Source of the DNA: an uncultured Pelagibacteraceae bacterium
GTDB taxonomy: Bacteria > Pseudomonadota > Alphaproteobacteria > Pelagibacterales > Pelagibacteraceae
DNA length: 64,000 nt
Assembly (NCBI GenBank): GCA_902596325.1
Contig: CACJTN010000002.1
Coordinates: 19,696-83,695, forward strand
Reading direction: 5' to 3'
Under the pieces are notes generated by a model. The model worked only from the letters and a program-made list of their open reading frames with translations, was not told where the DNA came from and made no database searches. The position numbers were made by a program, and so were the translations under genes. Positions 38,417 through 51,316 of this stretch are shown here, piece after piece; within the stretch, counting starts at the first letter, position 1; each line of letters starts with the position of its first letter.

Positions 38417-41263
38417 ATGAGCGCTGAAAAAAATTTAAATTTAAAAAAAACATCATTTTTATCTCAAAATAATAGTGCTTTCATTGAACATATGTACATA
38501 AAGTATGTGAACAATGATCCTTCTTTGCCAGAAAGTTGGAAAAAATATTTTCAAGAGTTAAACGAAGATGTATCAGCAATAATAAAAGATATAAATGGTC
38601 CGTCTTGGTCAAAAAAAATAGATAATGGCAACAAAGATAATTCAAAATTGGAGGATATTGAAAAACAAAAAGTTGACTCAGTCAAAGCAATCGCTTTGAT
38701 AAGAGCTTATAGGATAAGAGGCCACTTAATTGCAAATTTAGATCCATTGGGGATGATGAAAAGAGACTACTTACACGAATTGCATCCTGCAGATCATGGT
38801 TTTGAAAAAGAAGATTATAATAGAAAGATTTATTTAAGTTCATACCTCGATAAAGAATATGCATCAGTTAACGAAATTATGTTGAAGTTGAGAAAAGTTT
38901 ATTGTTCAACGATTGGGGCTGAGTTCATGCATATTTCAGATCCAAAAGAGAAAATTTGGTTTAGAGAGAGAATGGAGCGAAAAGAAAATCAAATTAATTT
39001 TACAAATAATGGAAAAAAAGCAATTTTAAATACAATAATAAAAGCTGAAGGTTTCGAGAAATTTTTAGCAAAAAAATTTATTGGTACTAAAAGATTTGGA
39101 CTTGATGGAGGTGAATCTTTAGTACCTGCATTAGAACAAATTATTAAACGTGGAGGTCAATTAGGGGTTAAAGAAATAAAAATTGGCATGCCTCACAGAG
39201 GAAGATTAAATGTATTAGCAAATGTACTGCAAAAGTCTTACAAGAGGATCTTTAATGAGTTCGCAGGTGAACTAGACTCAAAAAGTGAAGAGTCTGCAGG
39301 AGATGTAAAATATCATTTAGGTGCATCATCAAATAGAGAATTTGATGGAAACTCAGTGCATGTTAGCCTAACAGACAACCCATCTCATCTTGAGGCAGTG
39401 AATCCAGTTGTTCTAGGCCAAGTAAGAGCAAAACAGTTTTTTCATGGTGATAAAGAAAGAAAACAAGTAATACCAATTTTAATACATGGAGATGCAGCAT
39501 TTGCAGGCCAAGGTGTTGTTGCAGAGTGTTTTGCAATGTCAGGTCTTAAAGGACATAATACAGGCGGCACTATACATATAATCGTAAATAATCAAATCGG
39601 TTTTACTACAAGTCCTAGATTTGCAAGATCCAGTCCATATCCCTCAGATTTAGGAAAAGTTGTTGAGGCACCAATTCTACATTGCAATGGCGATGATCCA
39701 GAAGCAGTTGTGCATTGTGCAAAAATCGCAATCGAATTTAGGCAAAAATTTAATAGAGACGTAGTTATTGATATAATTTGCTATCGAAGATTTGGTCATA
39801 ATGAAGGTGACGAACCATCTTTCACTCAACCATTAATGTACAAAAAAATTAAAGAACATCCGACAACTTTGAATATTTATGCAAATAAACTTATTGAAGA
39901 AAATTCAATTTCTAATGACGAATTCGAAAAAAATAAAACAGATTTCAATTTGCTACTAGACAATCAATTTAAATCAGCAAAAGATGATAAGCCAAAATTA
40001 GATTGGTTTGAGGGAACTTGGTCTAGATATAGGCCACAAAAAGGGAAAGATAAGAGAGGCAAGACAGGTGTTAATGAAAATACATTGATATCAATTTCCA
40101 ATAAAATCAATAGTTTAGAAGATCAATTAAAAGTTCACAAAACCATAAAAAAAATATTTTCCAAAAGACATGAAAGTATATTAGCAAAAAAAAATATAGA
40201 TTGGTCAACGTCAGAGGCGCTTGCTTTTGGATCACTTTTAAATGAGGGATTTCCTGTAAGATTAGTTGGGCAAGACTCTGGTAGAGGAACTTTTAGCCAG
40301 AGGCATTCCGTTTTGAGGAACCAAGAAGATAATTCAAGATATATACCTTTAAATAATATTTCGAAAAATCAAAAAAATTTTGAAATTGTCGACAGTTTTC
40401 TTTCTGAATTAGCAGTTTTAGGTTTTGAGTATGGTTATAGCCTGGTTGAACCTGAAACTTTAACTATTTGGGAAGCTCAGTTTGGTGACTTCGCAAACGG
40501 GGCTCAAGTAGTAATTGATCAATTTATTGCCTCAGGTGAAAGAAAATGGAATCGTGCATCAGGTTTAGTATTGTTGCTTCCGCACGGTTATGAAGGTCAA
40601 GGGCCGGAACATTCTTCAGCTAGATTAGAAAGATTTTTACAATTATGTGGTCAAGAAAATCTACAAGTGGTGAACTGTACTACACCTGCGAACTATTTTC
40701 ATGTGTTAAGAAGACAAATACACAGAGATTTTAGAAAACCATTAATTATCATGACACCAAAATCATTACTTAGGAATAAATTTTGCGTTTCCAAATTAGA
40801 GGATTTTGACAAATCAAACTCATTTCATAGAGTTTTAAGTGATCATTCATATTTAGATGATACGAATTTTATTAAGCTAAAGCCTGATGCCGATATAAAG
40901 AAGGTAATTATTTGCTCAGGCAAAGTTTACTTTGATTTAATCAAAGCTAGAGAAAATTTAAAAAGAGACGACGTAGTTTTTGTAAGGATAGAACAATTAT
41001 ATCCTTTCCCAGTAAAACCATTAGTTAGAGAAATTAAAAAATACTCCAAAAATGCCCATTTTTACTGGTGTCAAGAGGAGCCAAAAAATATGGGAGCTTG
41101 GAACTCTGTTAGAGATTATATACAATGGACTTTGGATTATATTGGGGCTAATAATAATAAAATTTCTTATATTGGAAGGAATGCAGCTGCATCACCTGCA
41201 ACTGGTTATGCTAAAAGACATTCAGCTCAACAGGAAGAAATAATTTATGAAGTATTTAAATAA
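38417..41263 (+). CDS. sucA: 2-oxoglutarate dehydrogenase E1 component SucA
   Basis: Thiamine-diphosphate enzyme decarboxylating 2-oxoglutarate and succinylating the E2 lipoyl group. At 948 residues it has the usual size, with the N-terminal FIEHMYIKYVNNDPSLPESWKKYF, the active-site segments GMPHRGRLNVLANV and HGDAAFAGQGVVAE, and the ThDP motif region GGTIHIIVNNQIGFTT. The C-terminal YIGRNAAASPATGYAKRHSAQQ is typical. sucB starts 1 base later. Confidence 0.97.
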   Translation: MSAEKNLNLKKTSFLSQNNSAFIEHMYIKYVNNDPSLPESWKKYFQELNEDVSAIIKDINGPSWSKKIDNGNKDNSKLEDIEKQKVDSVKAIALIRAYRIRGHLIANLDPLGMMKRDYLHELHPADHGFEKEDYNRKIYLSSYLDKEYASVNEIMLKLRKVYCSTIGAEFMHISDPKEKIWFRERMERKENQINFTNNGKKAILNTIIKAEGFEKFLAKKFIGTKRFGLDGGESLVPALEQIIKRGGQLGVKEIKIGMPHRGRLNVLANVLQKSYKRIFNEFAGELDSKSEESAGDVKYHLGASSNREFDGNSVHVSLTDNPSHLEAVNPVVLGQVRAKQFFHGDKERKQVIPILIHGDAAFAGQGVVAECFAMSGLKGHNTGGTIHIIVNNQIGFTTSPRFARSSPYPSDLGKVVEAPILHCNGDDPEAVVHCAKIAIEFRQKFNRDVVIDIICYRRFGHNEGDEPSFTQPLMYKKIKEHPTTLNIYANKLIEENSISNDEFEKNKTDFNLLLDNQFKSAKDDKPKLDWFEGTWSRYRPQKGKDKRGKTGVNENTLISISNKINSLEDQLKVHKTIKKIFSKRHESILAKKNIDWSTSEALAFGSLLNEGFPVRLVGQDSGRGTFSQRHSVLRNQEDNSRYIPLNNISKNQKNFEIVDSFLSELAVLGFEYGYSLVEPETLTIWEAQFGDFANGAQVVIDQFIASGERKWNRASGLVLLLPHGYEGQGPEHSSARLERFLQLCGQENLQVVNCTTPANYFHVLRRQIHRDFRKPLIIMTPKSLLRNKFCVSKLEDFDKSNSFHRVLSDHSYLDDTNFIKLKPDADIKKVIICSGKVYFDLIKARENLKRDDVVFVRIEQLYPFPVKPLVREIKKYSKNAHFYWCQEEPKNMGAWNSVRDYIQWTLDYIGANNNKISYIGRNAAASPATGYAKRHSAQQEEIIYEVFK

Positions 41264-42574
41264 ATGAGTGAAAATATATTAGTACCAGTTCTAGGAGAAA
41301 GTGTAACAGAAGCAACAGTCGCAAAGTGGTTAAAAAAAGAAGGCGAGCATGTTGCAGTAGATGAACCTGTCGTAGAATTAGAAACTGACAAAGTAAATCT
41401 AGAAGTTCCATCTCCAGTAAGTGGTGTAATAGAAAAAATAAATTCTAAAGATGGTGAGAATGTTGAGGTTGGATCTGTATTAGGAACTGTATCAAACGAA
41501 ACAAAAAAAAAAGAAAAAAACGAAAATGTAAGCGAAAAAATTCCTCCGATAACCGAAAAAATTATTAAAGAGGCGGAAACAGCAAAGTCAAAAGAACCTA
41601 CTAAAGAAACTGAAAAAGAAGCTCAAAATGAAACTTCAATGTTTGAAAATGAATCTGAGGAAGAAGCACCTTTAATTTTAACTGATGAAGTTAAAAATGG
41701 AAAATCGACAATAATTAATAAACATTTATCACCAGCTGTTAGAAAAATTGTAAACGAACAAAATATTAAACTTGAGGGCATTAAAGGTTCTGGAAAGAAT
41801 GGAACTATTTTAAAAGGTGATTTATTAAAACTTATGAGTAAAAAGCCTGAGCCTAATCAGAGAAAAGTTAAATATGGGCCTGAGGAAAGAATTAAAATGA
41901 CACGACTAAGACAAACCATAGCGAAAAGATTAAAATCGGCTCAGGAAAATGCAGCAATGTTGACGACCTTCAACGAGGTAGATATGTCTGAAATTATTTC
42001 ATTCAGAAAAAATAACCAAGATGAATTTCAAAAAAAATTTGGAGTTAAATTAGGATTTATGTCTTTTTTTGTAAAAGCATCTGTAAAAAGTTTAAAATCT
42101 TATCCAGCTATAAACGCAGAAATAGAAAATGATGATATAATTTATAAAAATTATTTTAATATTAGTTTTGCTGTTGGAACAGACAAAGGTTTGGTTGTTC
42201 CAGTTCTTAAAAATGCAGATGAGATGTCTTTTTCCGATATTGAGTCAGAGATAAAAACTCTATCCGAAAAGGCAAATAATGGAAATCTTTCAATTGAAGA
42301 TCTTCAGGGTGGAACTTTTACTATAAGTAACGGAGGTGTATATGGATCTATGCTGTCAACACCAATACTAAATCCACCTCAGTCAGGAGTATTAGGAATG
42401 CATAATATTGTAGAAAGACCAGTGGTAGTAAACAATGAAATAAAGATAAGACCAATAATGTATCTTGCATTGTCTTACGATCACAGAATGATTGATGGAA
42501 AAGAAGCAGTTTCATTTTTAAAAGAGATAAAACAATATTTAGAGGATCCTGAAAAGTTATTTTTAGAAAATTAA
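41264..42574 (+). CDS. sucB: Dihydrolipoamide succinyltransferase E2 SucB
   Basis: Core of the oxoglutarate dehydrogenase complex, 436 residues: one lipoyl domain with the modified Lys in [11 protein letters not shown] (about residue 43), a charged linker rich in Lys and Glu, a peripheral-subunit binding domain ([15 protein letters not shown]), and a catalytic domain ending with [14 protein letters not shown], the His-Asp pair. It abuts lpdA. Confidence 0.96.
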   Translation: MSENILVPVLGESVTEATVAKWLKKEGEHVAVDEPVVELETDKVNLEVPSPVSGVIEKINSKDGENVEVGSVLGTVSNETKKKEKNENVSEKIPPITEKIIKEAETAKSKEPTKETEKEAQNETSMFENESEEEAPLILTDEVKNGKSTIINKHLSPAVRKIVNEQNIKLEGIKGSGKNGTILKGDLLKLMSKKPEPNQRKVKYGPEERIKMTRLRQTIAKRLKSAQENAAMLTTFNEVDMSEIISFRKNNQDEFQKKFGVKLGFMSFFVKASVKSLKSYPAINAEIENDDIIYKNYFNISFAVGTDKGLVVPVLKNADEMSFSDIESEIKTLSEKANNGNLSIEDLQGGTFTISNGGVYGSMLSTPILNPPQSGVLGMHNIVERPVVVNNEIKIRPIMYLALSYDHRMIDGKEAVSFLKEIKQYLEDPEKLFLEN

Positions 42575-43972
42575 ATGTCTGAAAAATTTGATGTTGTCGT
42601 TATTGGTGGTGGTCCAGCAGGATATGTCTGTGCTATAAGATCCTCTCAACTTGGCTTAAAAACCGCTTGTATTGAATCAAGAGGTTCATTAGGAGGTACA
42701 TGCCTAAATATTGGATGTATACCATCTAAAAGTTTATTAAATTTATCTGAAGCATTTCATGAAGCCCAAAGTTTCTCTAAAATTGGTATTGAAACAGGAG
42801 ATATTAAATTGAATTTAGGTAAAATGATGCAAAATAAAGACAAAGCAGTAACAATTCTAACTAAAGGCGTAGAGTTTTTATTTAAAAAAAATAAAGTTAC
42901 TTATCTTAAAGGTAAGGGAAGTCTTTTGGATAAAAATAAAATATTAGTAGAAGACAAAAATAATAAACAAACAATTGAAAGTAAGAATATTGTCTTAAGC
43001 ACCGGATCTGAAGCAGCTTCGCTACCTGGGTTGAGTTTTGATGAGGAAAAAATTTTGTCATCTACAGGTGCTTTGAGTATGAGCAAAGTCCCACAAAAAA
43101 TGTTTATAATTGGTGGTGGTTATATTGGACTAGAAATGGGATCTGTATGGTCCAGATTGGGTTCAGAAGTTTATGTAATTGAAACTCTTGACCATATTAC
43201 CCCAGGATTAGATAAAGAAATATCAAGTGAATTTTTAAAAATTTTAAAGAAACAAGGTTTAAAATTCCATTTAAGTACAAAAGTCGAAAAAGTTTACAAA
43301 ACAGAAAAAGGAATAAATATAGAGGTAATAGATGTAAATCAAAAAAAAGTGTTGCACGAGTGTGATGTAGTGCTAGTTTCAGTTGGTAGAAAACCTTACA
43401 CCAAAAATTTAAATTTAGAAAAAATTGGTATTAATACAGATAGTAAAGGAAGAATAAAAGTAAACAAAAATTTTCAAACAAATGTAAATAACATTTATGC
43501 TATCGGAGACGTAATTGAGGGACCGATGTTAGCACATAAAGCTGAAGAAGAAGGTATAGCAGTAGCAGAACTAATATCTGGTCAAGCAGGGCACGTGAAT
43601 TACGATTTAATACCAGGGGTTATCTACACTACGCCGGAGGTGGCTTATGTTGGAAAATCTGAGGAGGAACTAAAAAAAATAAATCAAGGATATAAAGTTG
43701 GTAAATTTCCATTTATGGCTAATTCCAGGGCAAAAGCGATTAATAAACCAGAAGGTTTTGTAAAAATATTAGCAGATAATAAGACAGACAAGGTTTTAGG
43801 TGTTCATATTATAGGACCTCATGCAGGTGAAATGATTGCTGAGATGTCGGTTGCAATGGAATTTGGCGCAAGTTCAGAAGATATTGCAAGAACTTGTCAC
43901 GCACACCCAACCTTTTCAGAGGCAATAAAGGAAGCAGCTTTATCAGTAGATAAAAGACAAATACATTCGTAA
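42575..43972 (+). CDS. lpdA: Dihydrolipoamide dehydrogenase E3
   Basis: FAD disulfide oxidoreductase reoxidising lipoamide. 465 residues; FAD loop VVIGGGPAGYVCAI, redox pair in GGTCLNIGCIPSK, NAD loop IIGGGYIGLEMG, AIGDVIEGPMLAHKAEEEG, and C-terminal HAHPTFSEAIKEA with the catalytic His-Glu. It ends the TCA run sdhC-lpdA. Confidence 0.96.
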   Translation: MSEKFDVVVIGGGPAGYVCAIRSSQLGLKTACIESRGSLGGTCLNIGCIPSKSLLNLSEAFHEAQSFSKIGIETGDIKLNLGKMMQNKDKAVTILTKGVEFLFKKNKVTYLKGKGSLLDKNKILVEDKNNKQTIESKNIVLSTGSEAASLPGLSFDEEKILSSTGALSMSKVPQKMFIIGGGYIGLEMGSVWSRLGSEVYVIETLDHITPGLDKEISSEFLKILKKQGLKFHLSTKVEKVYKTEKGINIEVIDVNQKKVLHECDVVLVSVGRKPYTKNLNLEKIGINTDSKGRIKVNKNFQTNVNNIYAIGDVIEGPMLAHKAEEEGIAVAELISGQAGHVNYDLIPGVIYTTPEVAYVGKSEEELKKINQGYKVGKFPFMANSRAKAINKPEGFVKILADNKTDKVLGVHIIGPHAGEMIAEMSVAMEFGASSEDIARTCHAHPTFSEAIKEAALSVDKRQIHS

Positions 43973-43990
43973 TATACAAATTAAATAATT

Positions 43991-45946
43991 ATGAAGTATC
44001 CTGTGCTTTTACCAAACATATTCGATCATCCATTTACGTATGAAAGTGATATAAAACTTAACATTGGCCAGTATGTTGAGGTTCCTTTTGGTAAAAATAC
44101 TTTAAATGGTGTCGTTTGGGATAAATTTGAAGAAAAAAAGAACAAAGTATTTAAAATAAAAAAAATTATAAAAAAACTTGATATTCCGAAATTAAGTTTA
44201 AATACAATAAATTTTTTTAATTGGTTTTCAGAATATAATCTAATTCCTAAAGGTATGTCGCTTAAACTACATCTTTTAAATAAAAAGGCTGTTGAAAATA
44301 ATTTAAAGTTTGATTACGAAAAGTATAATTTTAAAACTAAGATTCAAGATATTGAATTATCCGATGAACAGAAAAAAGCTTTAATTAATATAGATAAAAT
44401 AAAAGATAAATTTAGAGTTCATGTTTTACAAGGCACAACTGGATCTGGTAAAACATACGTATATTTTCAATCAATTAAAAATAAAATTAGAGAAGGCTAT
44501 CAATGTTTAATATTATTGCCCGAAATTGGATTAACATTTGATTTCGAAAAAAAATTTGAGCATTTTTTCGGTTTCCGACCTGCAATTTGGAACTCTCAAA
44601 TTACAAAAAAAAACAAGAAAATTATATGGAATGGACTAGCCTTAGGAAAAATTAAGGTGGTAATAGGTGCAAGGTCCTCTTTATTTTTGCCATTTAAAAA
44701 TTTAGGAGAAATAGTTGTAGATGAGGAACACGATCAGTCATACAAACAAGACGAAGGTGTAACTTATAATGCCAGAGATATGGCTGTAGCCCGTGCACAA
44801 TTTCAAAATATTCCCATAAATCTTGTAAGCGCAGTTCCTTCAATTGAAACGTATGAAAATATTCAAAAAAAAAAATATTCTTTTTCAAGATTAATAAATA
44901 GATACAAAAACTATAATTTACCTAAATACGAGATAATTAATTTAAATCAAAATAGATTAGAAAGTAAATCTTGGATAAGTCCGCTTACAAAAAGCAGAGT
45001 ACAAGGTCATCTACTTAATGGTGATCAGGTCCTTTTTTTCTTAAATAGAAGAGGCTATTCTCCTTATGTAATTTGTAAAAATTGTCATAAGGTTTTCTCA
45101 TGTCCTAATTGTTCCATAAATTTAGTTTATCATTTAAATACAAATAAACTTATATGCCACTATTGTGGTTATAAAACTGAATTACAGAGAAAATGTAGTA
45201 AGAATCTTAACTGTGATGTTATTTTTAGTGGCCCTGGAGTAGAAAGAATAAGTGAAGAGGTAAAAAAAAAATTTCCTAAATTTAATTCGGTAATATTTTC
45301 AAGTGATACTATGAGTAAAAAATCTTCTAAAGAAACTCTAAAGAAGATAATAAATAATGATATAAATATACTTGTTGGAACTCAATTAATTTCTAAAGGT
45401 TTTCATTTTCCAAATTTGAACTGTATTATAGTTTTAGATATTGATTTATCATCCATGGGACATGATTTAAGATCATCCGAAAAAAATTTACAATTGTATC
45501 ATCAATTATCTGGTAGAGCAGGAAGAGCTGGAAAACCTGCAACAGTATACTTTCAAACATATGATCTCAACTCAAAAACAATAAATCAGATTGTTAATCA
45601 GGATCCATTCAATTTTTTAGAAAATGAACTTGAAATAAGAAAAAAATATAATTTGCCTCCATATGAAAGGTTTATTGCAATTATATTAACTGCTTCAAAT
45701 GAAAAAAAGTTATTTGACTTTTCAAATGAACTTAAAAATTATCTTTCTAAAAAAATAAGTGGCAAAATACTTGGTCCTGTCCAAGCTCCTATTTACAAAA
45801 TTAAAAAAAAATACAGAAATAGGATCCTAATAAGAGCAAGCAAATCTATGACAATTCAAAATAATTTGTCGAAAGCATTAAAAAATTTCAAAATTCAACC
45901 CGAAATAAAACTGACGGTTGATGTTGATCCTATTAGCTTTAATTAA
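43991..45946 (+). CDS. priA: Primosomal replication-restart helicase PriA
   Basis: Superfamily 2 helicase that reloads the replisome at stalled forks. 651 residues: a reduced N-terminal DNA-binding domain, Walker A GTTGSGKT (148-155), DEEH Walker B (in VVDEEHDQSYKQ), FFLNRRGYSPYVICKNC, and GTQLISKGFHFPNLNCIIVLDID. The zinc region has CKNCHKVFSCPNC, then CHYCGYKTELQRKC and a final Cys five residues later, a wider spacing than the usual CXXC. An intergenic gap of 97 bases separates it from atpH. Confidence 0.94.
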   Translation: MKYPVLLPNIFDHPFTYESDIKLNIGQYVEVPFGKNTLNGVVWDKFEEKKNKVFKIKKIIKKLDIPKLSLNTINFFNWFSEYNLIPKGMSLKLHLLNKKAVENNLKFDYEKYNFKTKIQDIELSDEQKKALINIDKIKDKFRVHVLQGTTGSGKTYVYFQSIKNKIREGYQCLILLPEIGLTFDFEKKFEHFFGFRPAIWNSQITKKNKKIIWNGLALGKIKVVIGARSSLFLPFKNLGEIVVDEEHDQSYKQDEGVTYNARDMAVARAQFQNIPINLVSAVPSIETYENIQKKKYSFSRLINRYKNYNLPKYEIINLNQNRLESKSWISPLTKSRVQGHLLNGDQVLFFLNRRGYSPYVICKNCHKVFSCPNCSINLVYHLNTNKLICHYCGYKTELQRKCSKNLNCDVIFSGPGVERISEEVKKKFPKFNSVIFSSDTMSKKSSKETLKKIINNDINILVGTQLISKGFHFPNLNCIIVLDIDLSSMGHDLRSSEKNLQLYHQLSGRAGRAGKPATVYFQTYDLNSKTINQIVNQDPFNFLENELEIRKKYNLPPYERFIAIILTASNEKKLFDFSNELKNYLSKKISGKILGPVQAPIYKIKKKYRNRILIRASKSMTIQNNLSKALKNFKIQPEIKLTVDVDPISFN

Positions 45947-45981
45947 TTAATAAAATATACATGTTTTGGTAAATCTGTCGC

Positions 45982-46010
45982 TTGAAGGGAAATACTAGTT
46001 ATGCTAATTA
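45982..46010 (+). promoter_or_regulatory. Candidate sigma70 promoter of the atpHAGDC operon
   Basis: TTGAAG (45982-45987), a 17-base spacer and TAATTA (46005-46010) lie 34 bases before the atpH start in the only sizeable gap of this region. The hexamers are moderate matches in AT-rich DNA, so the position is tentative. Confidence 0.4.
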
Positions 46011-46043
46011 ATTGCCAATTTTAGAGTAAATAAGGAACATTAA

Positions 46044-46598
46044 TTGACTTCAAATAATCTTACACTTACTGCAAATAATAGCTATTCTCAGGCATTATAC
46101 GAATTAGCCGAGGAGTCTAAAGATTTGTCAAAAGTTGAAGATGAAGTTAACTCAATATTAAAACTAATTGGTGAAAACGCAGATTTTAGAAATTTAATAA
46201 AAGATCCAACAATAAAAAAGGATGAATTGATGCAAGTAGTAATCGCTTTCTCAAAAAAATTTAATCTCAGTGATATATTCAATAAATTTTTATGCTTTTT
46301 AGTAAACAAAGCTAGACTATTTTATTTGGAGAAGATTTTAAAAGATTTTTTAATTATAAGCTCAAATAAAAAAGGTGAAATAATTGCAAAACTTAAAGCT
46401 GCGAAAAAACTAAATGATGAAGAAATAAATAATATAAAAAAAGATTTAACAGAAAACTTTGGAACAAACCTAAAATTAAATTTTGAACATGACCCTAGTT
46501 TGATAGGGGGTTTGATAATACAGATTGGAAGTGTGATGATTGACACTTCAATTAAAAGTAAATTACAACAATTAGAAACAAAAATGATAGAGGCATAA
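46044..46598 (+). CDS. atpH: ATP synthase F1 delta subunit
   Basis: Peripheral-stalk subunit linking F1 to Fo, 184 residues. The family N-terminal helix NSYSQALYELAEES and the C-terminal DPSLIGGLIIQIGSVMIDTSIKSKLQQLE are clear. The start is TTG at 46044 with AAGGA (46032-46036) upstream at good spacing; no nearby in-frame ATG exists. It opens the five-gene F1 operon; the Fo genes are not in this window, the usual split arrangement of alphaproteobacteria. Confidence 0.93.
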   Translation: MTSNNLTLTANNSYSQALYELAEESKDLSKVEDEVNSILKLIGENADFRNLIKDPTIKKDELMQVVIAFSKKFNLSDIFNKFLCFLVNKARLFYLEKILKDFLIISSNKKGEIIAKLKAAKKLNDEEINNIKKDLTENFGTNLKLNFEHDPSLIGGLIIQIGSVMIDTSIKSKLQQLETKMIEA

Positions 46599-48131
46599 AT
46601 GGAAATAAATCCTTCAGAAGTAACAAAGATTTTAAAAGAGCAAATAAAAAAATTCGGTGACAAAGCAGAAGTTTCCGAGGTTGGTCAAGTTTTGTCAGTA
46701 GGAGATGGTATTGCAAGAATTTATGGCTTAGACAATGTTCAGGCTGGAGAGATGGTAGAATTTTCTGATGGCTCCAAAGGTATGGCTCTTAATTTAGAGA
46801 GTGACAATGTCGGAGTAGTAATATTTGGTGATGACAGGGCCATCAAAGAAGGTGATACTGTAAAAAGAACTGGTGCTATTGTTGACGTACCAGTTGGTAA
46901 AGAATTATTAGGAAGAGTAGTTGATGCATTAGGGAATCCTATTGATGGCAAAGGATCACTAGATAAATCATTAAAAAGAAATAGAGTTGAGGTCAAAGCC
47001 CCTGGTATTATTCCAAGAAAATCTGTGAGCGAACCAATGCAAACAGGATTAAAAGCTATTGATAGCTTAATACCCGTGGGAAGAGGTCAAAGAGAACTTA
47101 TTATTGGTGACAGACAAACGGGAAAAACCGCAGTTGCAATCGATACCATTATAAATCAAAAGAAAATTAACGAGTCAGACGATGAAAGTAAGAAACTTTA
47201 TTGTATATATGTTGCAGTAGGTCAAAAGAGATCAACTGTTGCCCAGATTGTAAAAACCTTAGAGGATGCTGGAGCTATGGAATATACAACTATTGTATCT
47301 GCCACAGCATCAGACTCGGCGCCACTACAATTTTTGGCTCCATATACTGGATGCACAATGGGCGAATACTTTAGAGACAATGGGATGCATGCTTTAATAA
47401 TCTATGACGACTTGTCGAAGCAAGCAGTTGCATATAGACAGATGTCATTATTGCTAAGAAGACCTCCAGGAAGAGAAGCTTATCCAGGTGACGTATTTTA
47501 CCTTCATAGCAGATTATTAGAACGAGCAGCAAAATTAAACGATGAAAGTGGAGGGGGTTCATTAACTGCCTTGCCGATAATTGAAACACAAGCAGGAGAC
47601 GTCTCTGCATATATACCAACAAATGTTATTTCTATCACAGATGGACAAATTTTTTTAGGAACAGAGATATTTAACCAAGGAATTAGACCAGCAATTAATG
47701 TAGGATTATCAGTTTCTAGAGTTGGTTCAGCTGCTCAAACAAAAGCAATGAAAAAAGTCGCTGGTTCTATAAAATTAGAACTTGCACAATATAGAGAGAT
47801 GGCTGCCTTTGCTCAGTTTGGTTCTGACTTAGATGCTTCAACACAACAGTTACTAAACAGAGGTTCAAAACTAACTGAACTTCTAAAGCAAAAACAATAC
47901 TCTCCTATGACAGTAGAGGAACAGGTAATTTCAATATTCTGTGGTGTAAGGGGTTTTTTAGATGATATAGAATTAAAAAACATTTCAGATTTTGAACAAA
48001 AAGTAATAGAAAAATGTAAGAATGAAAATTCTGACATAATTGAGTCAATTAGAAATACTGGAAAACTTGATGATGAAAATGAAAAAAAACTTTCTGAGGT
48101 TATTTCAAGTTTAAAAAGTAATATGAAGTAA
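46599..48131 (+). CDS. atpA: ATP synthase F1 alpha subunit
   Basis: Non-catalytic nucleotide-binding subunit of 510 residues. Contains the P-loop [31 protein letters not shown] segment ([10 protein letters not shown]), [16 protein letters not shown] and the signature [17 protein letters not shown]. The start abuts atpH directly. Confidence 0.97.
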   Translation: MEINPSEVTKILKEQIKKFGDKAEVSEVGQVLSVGDGIARIYGLDNVQAGEMVEFSDGSKGMALNLESDNVGVVIFGDDRAIKEGDTVKRTGAIVDVPVGKELLGRVVDALGNPIDGKGSLDKSLKRNRVEVKAPGIIPRKSVSEPMQTGLKAIDSLIPVGRGQRELIIGDRQTGKTAVAIDTIINQKKINESDDESKKLYCIYVAVGQKRSTVAQIVKTLEDAGAMEYTTIVSATASDSAPLQFLAPYTGCTMGEYFRDNGMHALIIYDDLSKQAVAYRQMSLLLRRPPGREAYPGDVFYLHSRLLERAAKLNDESGGGSLTALPIIETQAGDVSAYIPTNVISITDGQIFLGTEIFNQGIRPAINVGLSVSRVGSAAQTKAMKKVAGSIKLELAQYREMAAFAQFGSDLDASTQQLLNRGSKLTELLKQKQYSPMTVEEQVISIFCGVRGFLDDIELKNISDFEQKVIEKCKNENSDIIESIRNTGKLDDENEKKLSEVISSLKSNMK

Positions 48132-48134
48132 TTT

Positions 48135-50439
<2,305 letters not shown>

Positions 50440-50440
<1 letters not shown>

Positions 50441-50838
50441 TGAGCGAAGAGTTTAAAGTAGAAATTGTAAATCCAGAAAAATCTTTCTTTTCAAGCGAGA
50501 ATGTTACAGAAGTTATAGTACCAGCATTTGAAGGAGAGATGGGAATTTTAAAGGACCATATATCGATAATTTCCTTTCTTAAGCCAGGTATAATTAAAAT
50601 TTTTTCAAAAAATGTTGAAGAAAAGTTTTATGTAGATGATGGTATCGTTGAGTTTAAAGATAATAATTTATCTGTGCTGACAAGTTCAATTTTTAATTTA
50701 AAAGACTTTGATAAATCAGTCATTGATAAAAATTTAAGTGACGCTGAGAAATCCCTAGAAAACCCAGATCTTGATGACCAAAAAAAATTCCTTATTGAAC
50801 AAAAAATTGAAAGTTTAAGATCTATCTCTACTTCTTAA
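50440..50838 (+). CDS. atpC: ATP synthase F1 epsilon subunit
   Basis: Rotor subunit that can inhibit ATP hydrolysis; 132 residues with an N-terminal beta-sandwich (FKVEIVNPEKSFFSSENVTEVIVPAFEGEMGILKDHISIISFLKPGII is the family pattern) and a C-terminal helical hairpin. Its 3' end overlaps the convergent rppH by 11 bases, leaving no room for an intergenic terminator. Confidence 0.94.
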
Positions 50839-51316
50839 ATATTAGATTGTTAACTTCTTGTTGAATTTTTTTGTAAACATTTAATTTAAATGGAACAACA
50901 ACATTAGTTAAATTTTCATTAGATTCCCATTTCCATTCAAAAAATTCCGGTTTTTTCGTCTTTATGTTAATTTCACTATCTTCTCCATTAAAACGCATAA
51001 TGTACCATTTCTGTTTCTGTCCTCTAAATTTGCCTTTCCAAATAATACCTAGTAAATAATCTGGCAATTCATAAGTAAGTATATCCTCTACTTCTTTTAG
51101 TAAACTCACACTTTTTATACTTGTTTCCTCTTCTAATTCTCTTAAAGCAGCATGGTATAAATCCTCACCTTCATCAACACCACCTTGAGGCATTTGCCAA
51201 AAATTTTTTGGATTATCAATTCTTTTCGCTACAAAAATTTTATTCTGCTTATTTAAAATTACAATTCCAACTCCGTTTCTCAAAGGAAGATTTTTATATT
51301 TTTCTAACATTCTCAA
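50828..51316 (-). CDS. rppH: RNA pyrophosphohydrolase RppH (Nudix)
   Basis: Removes pyrophosphate from mRNA 5' ends to start decay. 162 residues with LPLRNGVGIVILNKQNKIFVAKR and FWQMPQGGVDEGED, typical of RppH. The Nudix box spans 45-67 with Glu51, Arg59, Glu60, Glu63 and Glu64 present; the usual Gly near its end is Ser66. ATG 51316 overlaps the ctpA stop by 4 bases. Dinucleoside polyphosphate hydrolysis is a known alternative activity in the family. Confidence 0.9.
   Translation of the reverse strand: MRMLEKYKNLPLRNGVGIVILNKQNKIFVAKRIDNPKNFWQMPQGGVDEGEDLYHAALRELEEETSIKSVSLLKEVEDILTYELPDYLLGIIWKGKFRGQKQKWYIMRFNGEDSEINIKTKKPEFFEWKWESNENLTNVVVPFKLNVYKKIQQEVNNLIFKK

Noticed and set aside
45947..46043. 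tRNA or small RNA gene in the gap before atpH
   Set aside because: No cloverleaf or stable stem could be found; only promoter-like elements and a ribosome-binding site are visible.
46322..46663. 113-codon antisense frame opposite atpH
   Set aside because: Antisense shadow; crosses the atpH-atpA junction and has no start signal.
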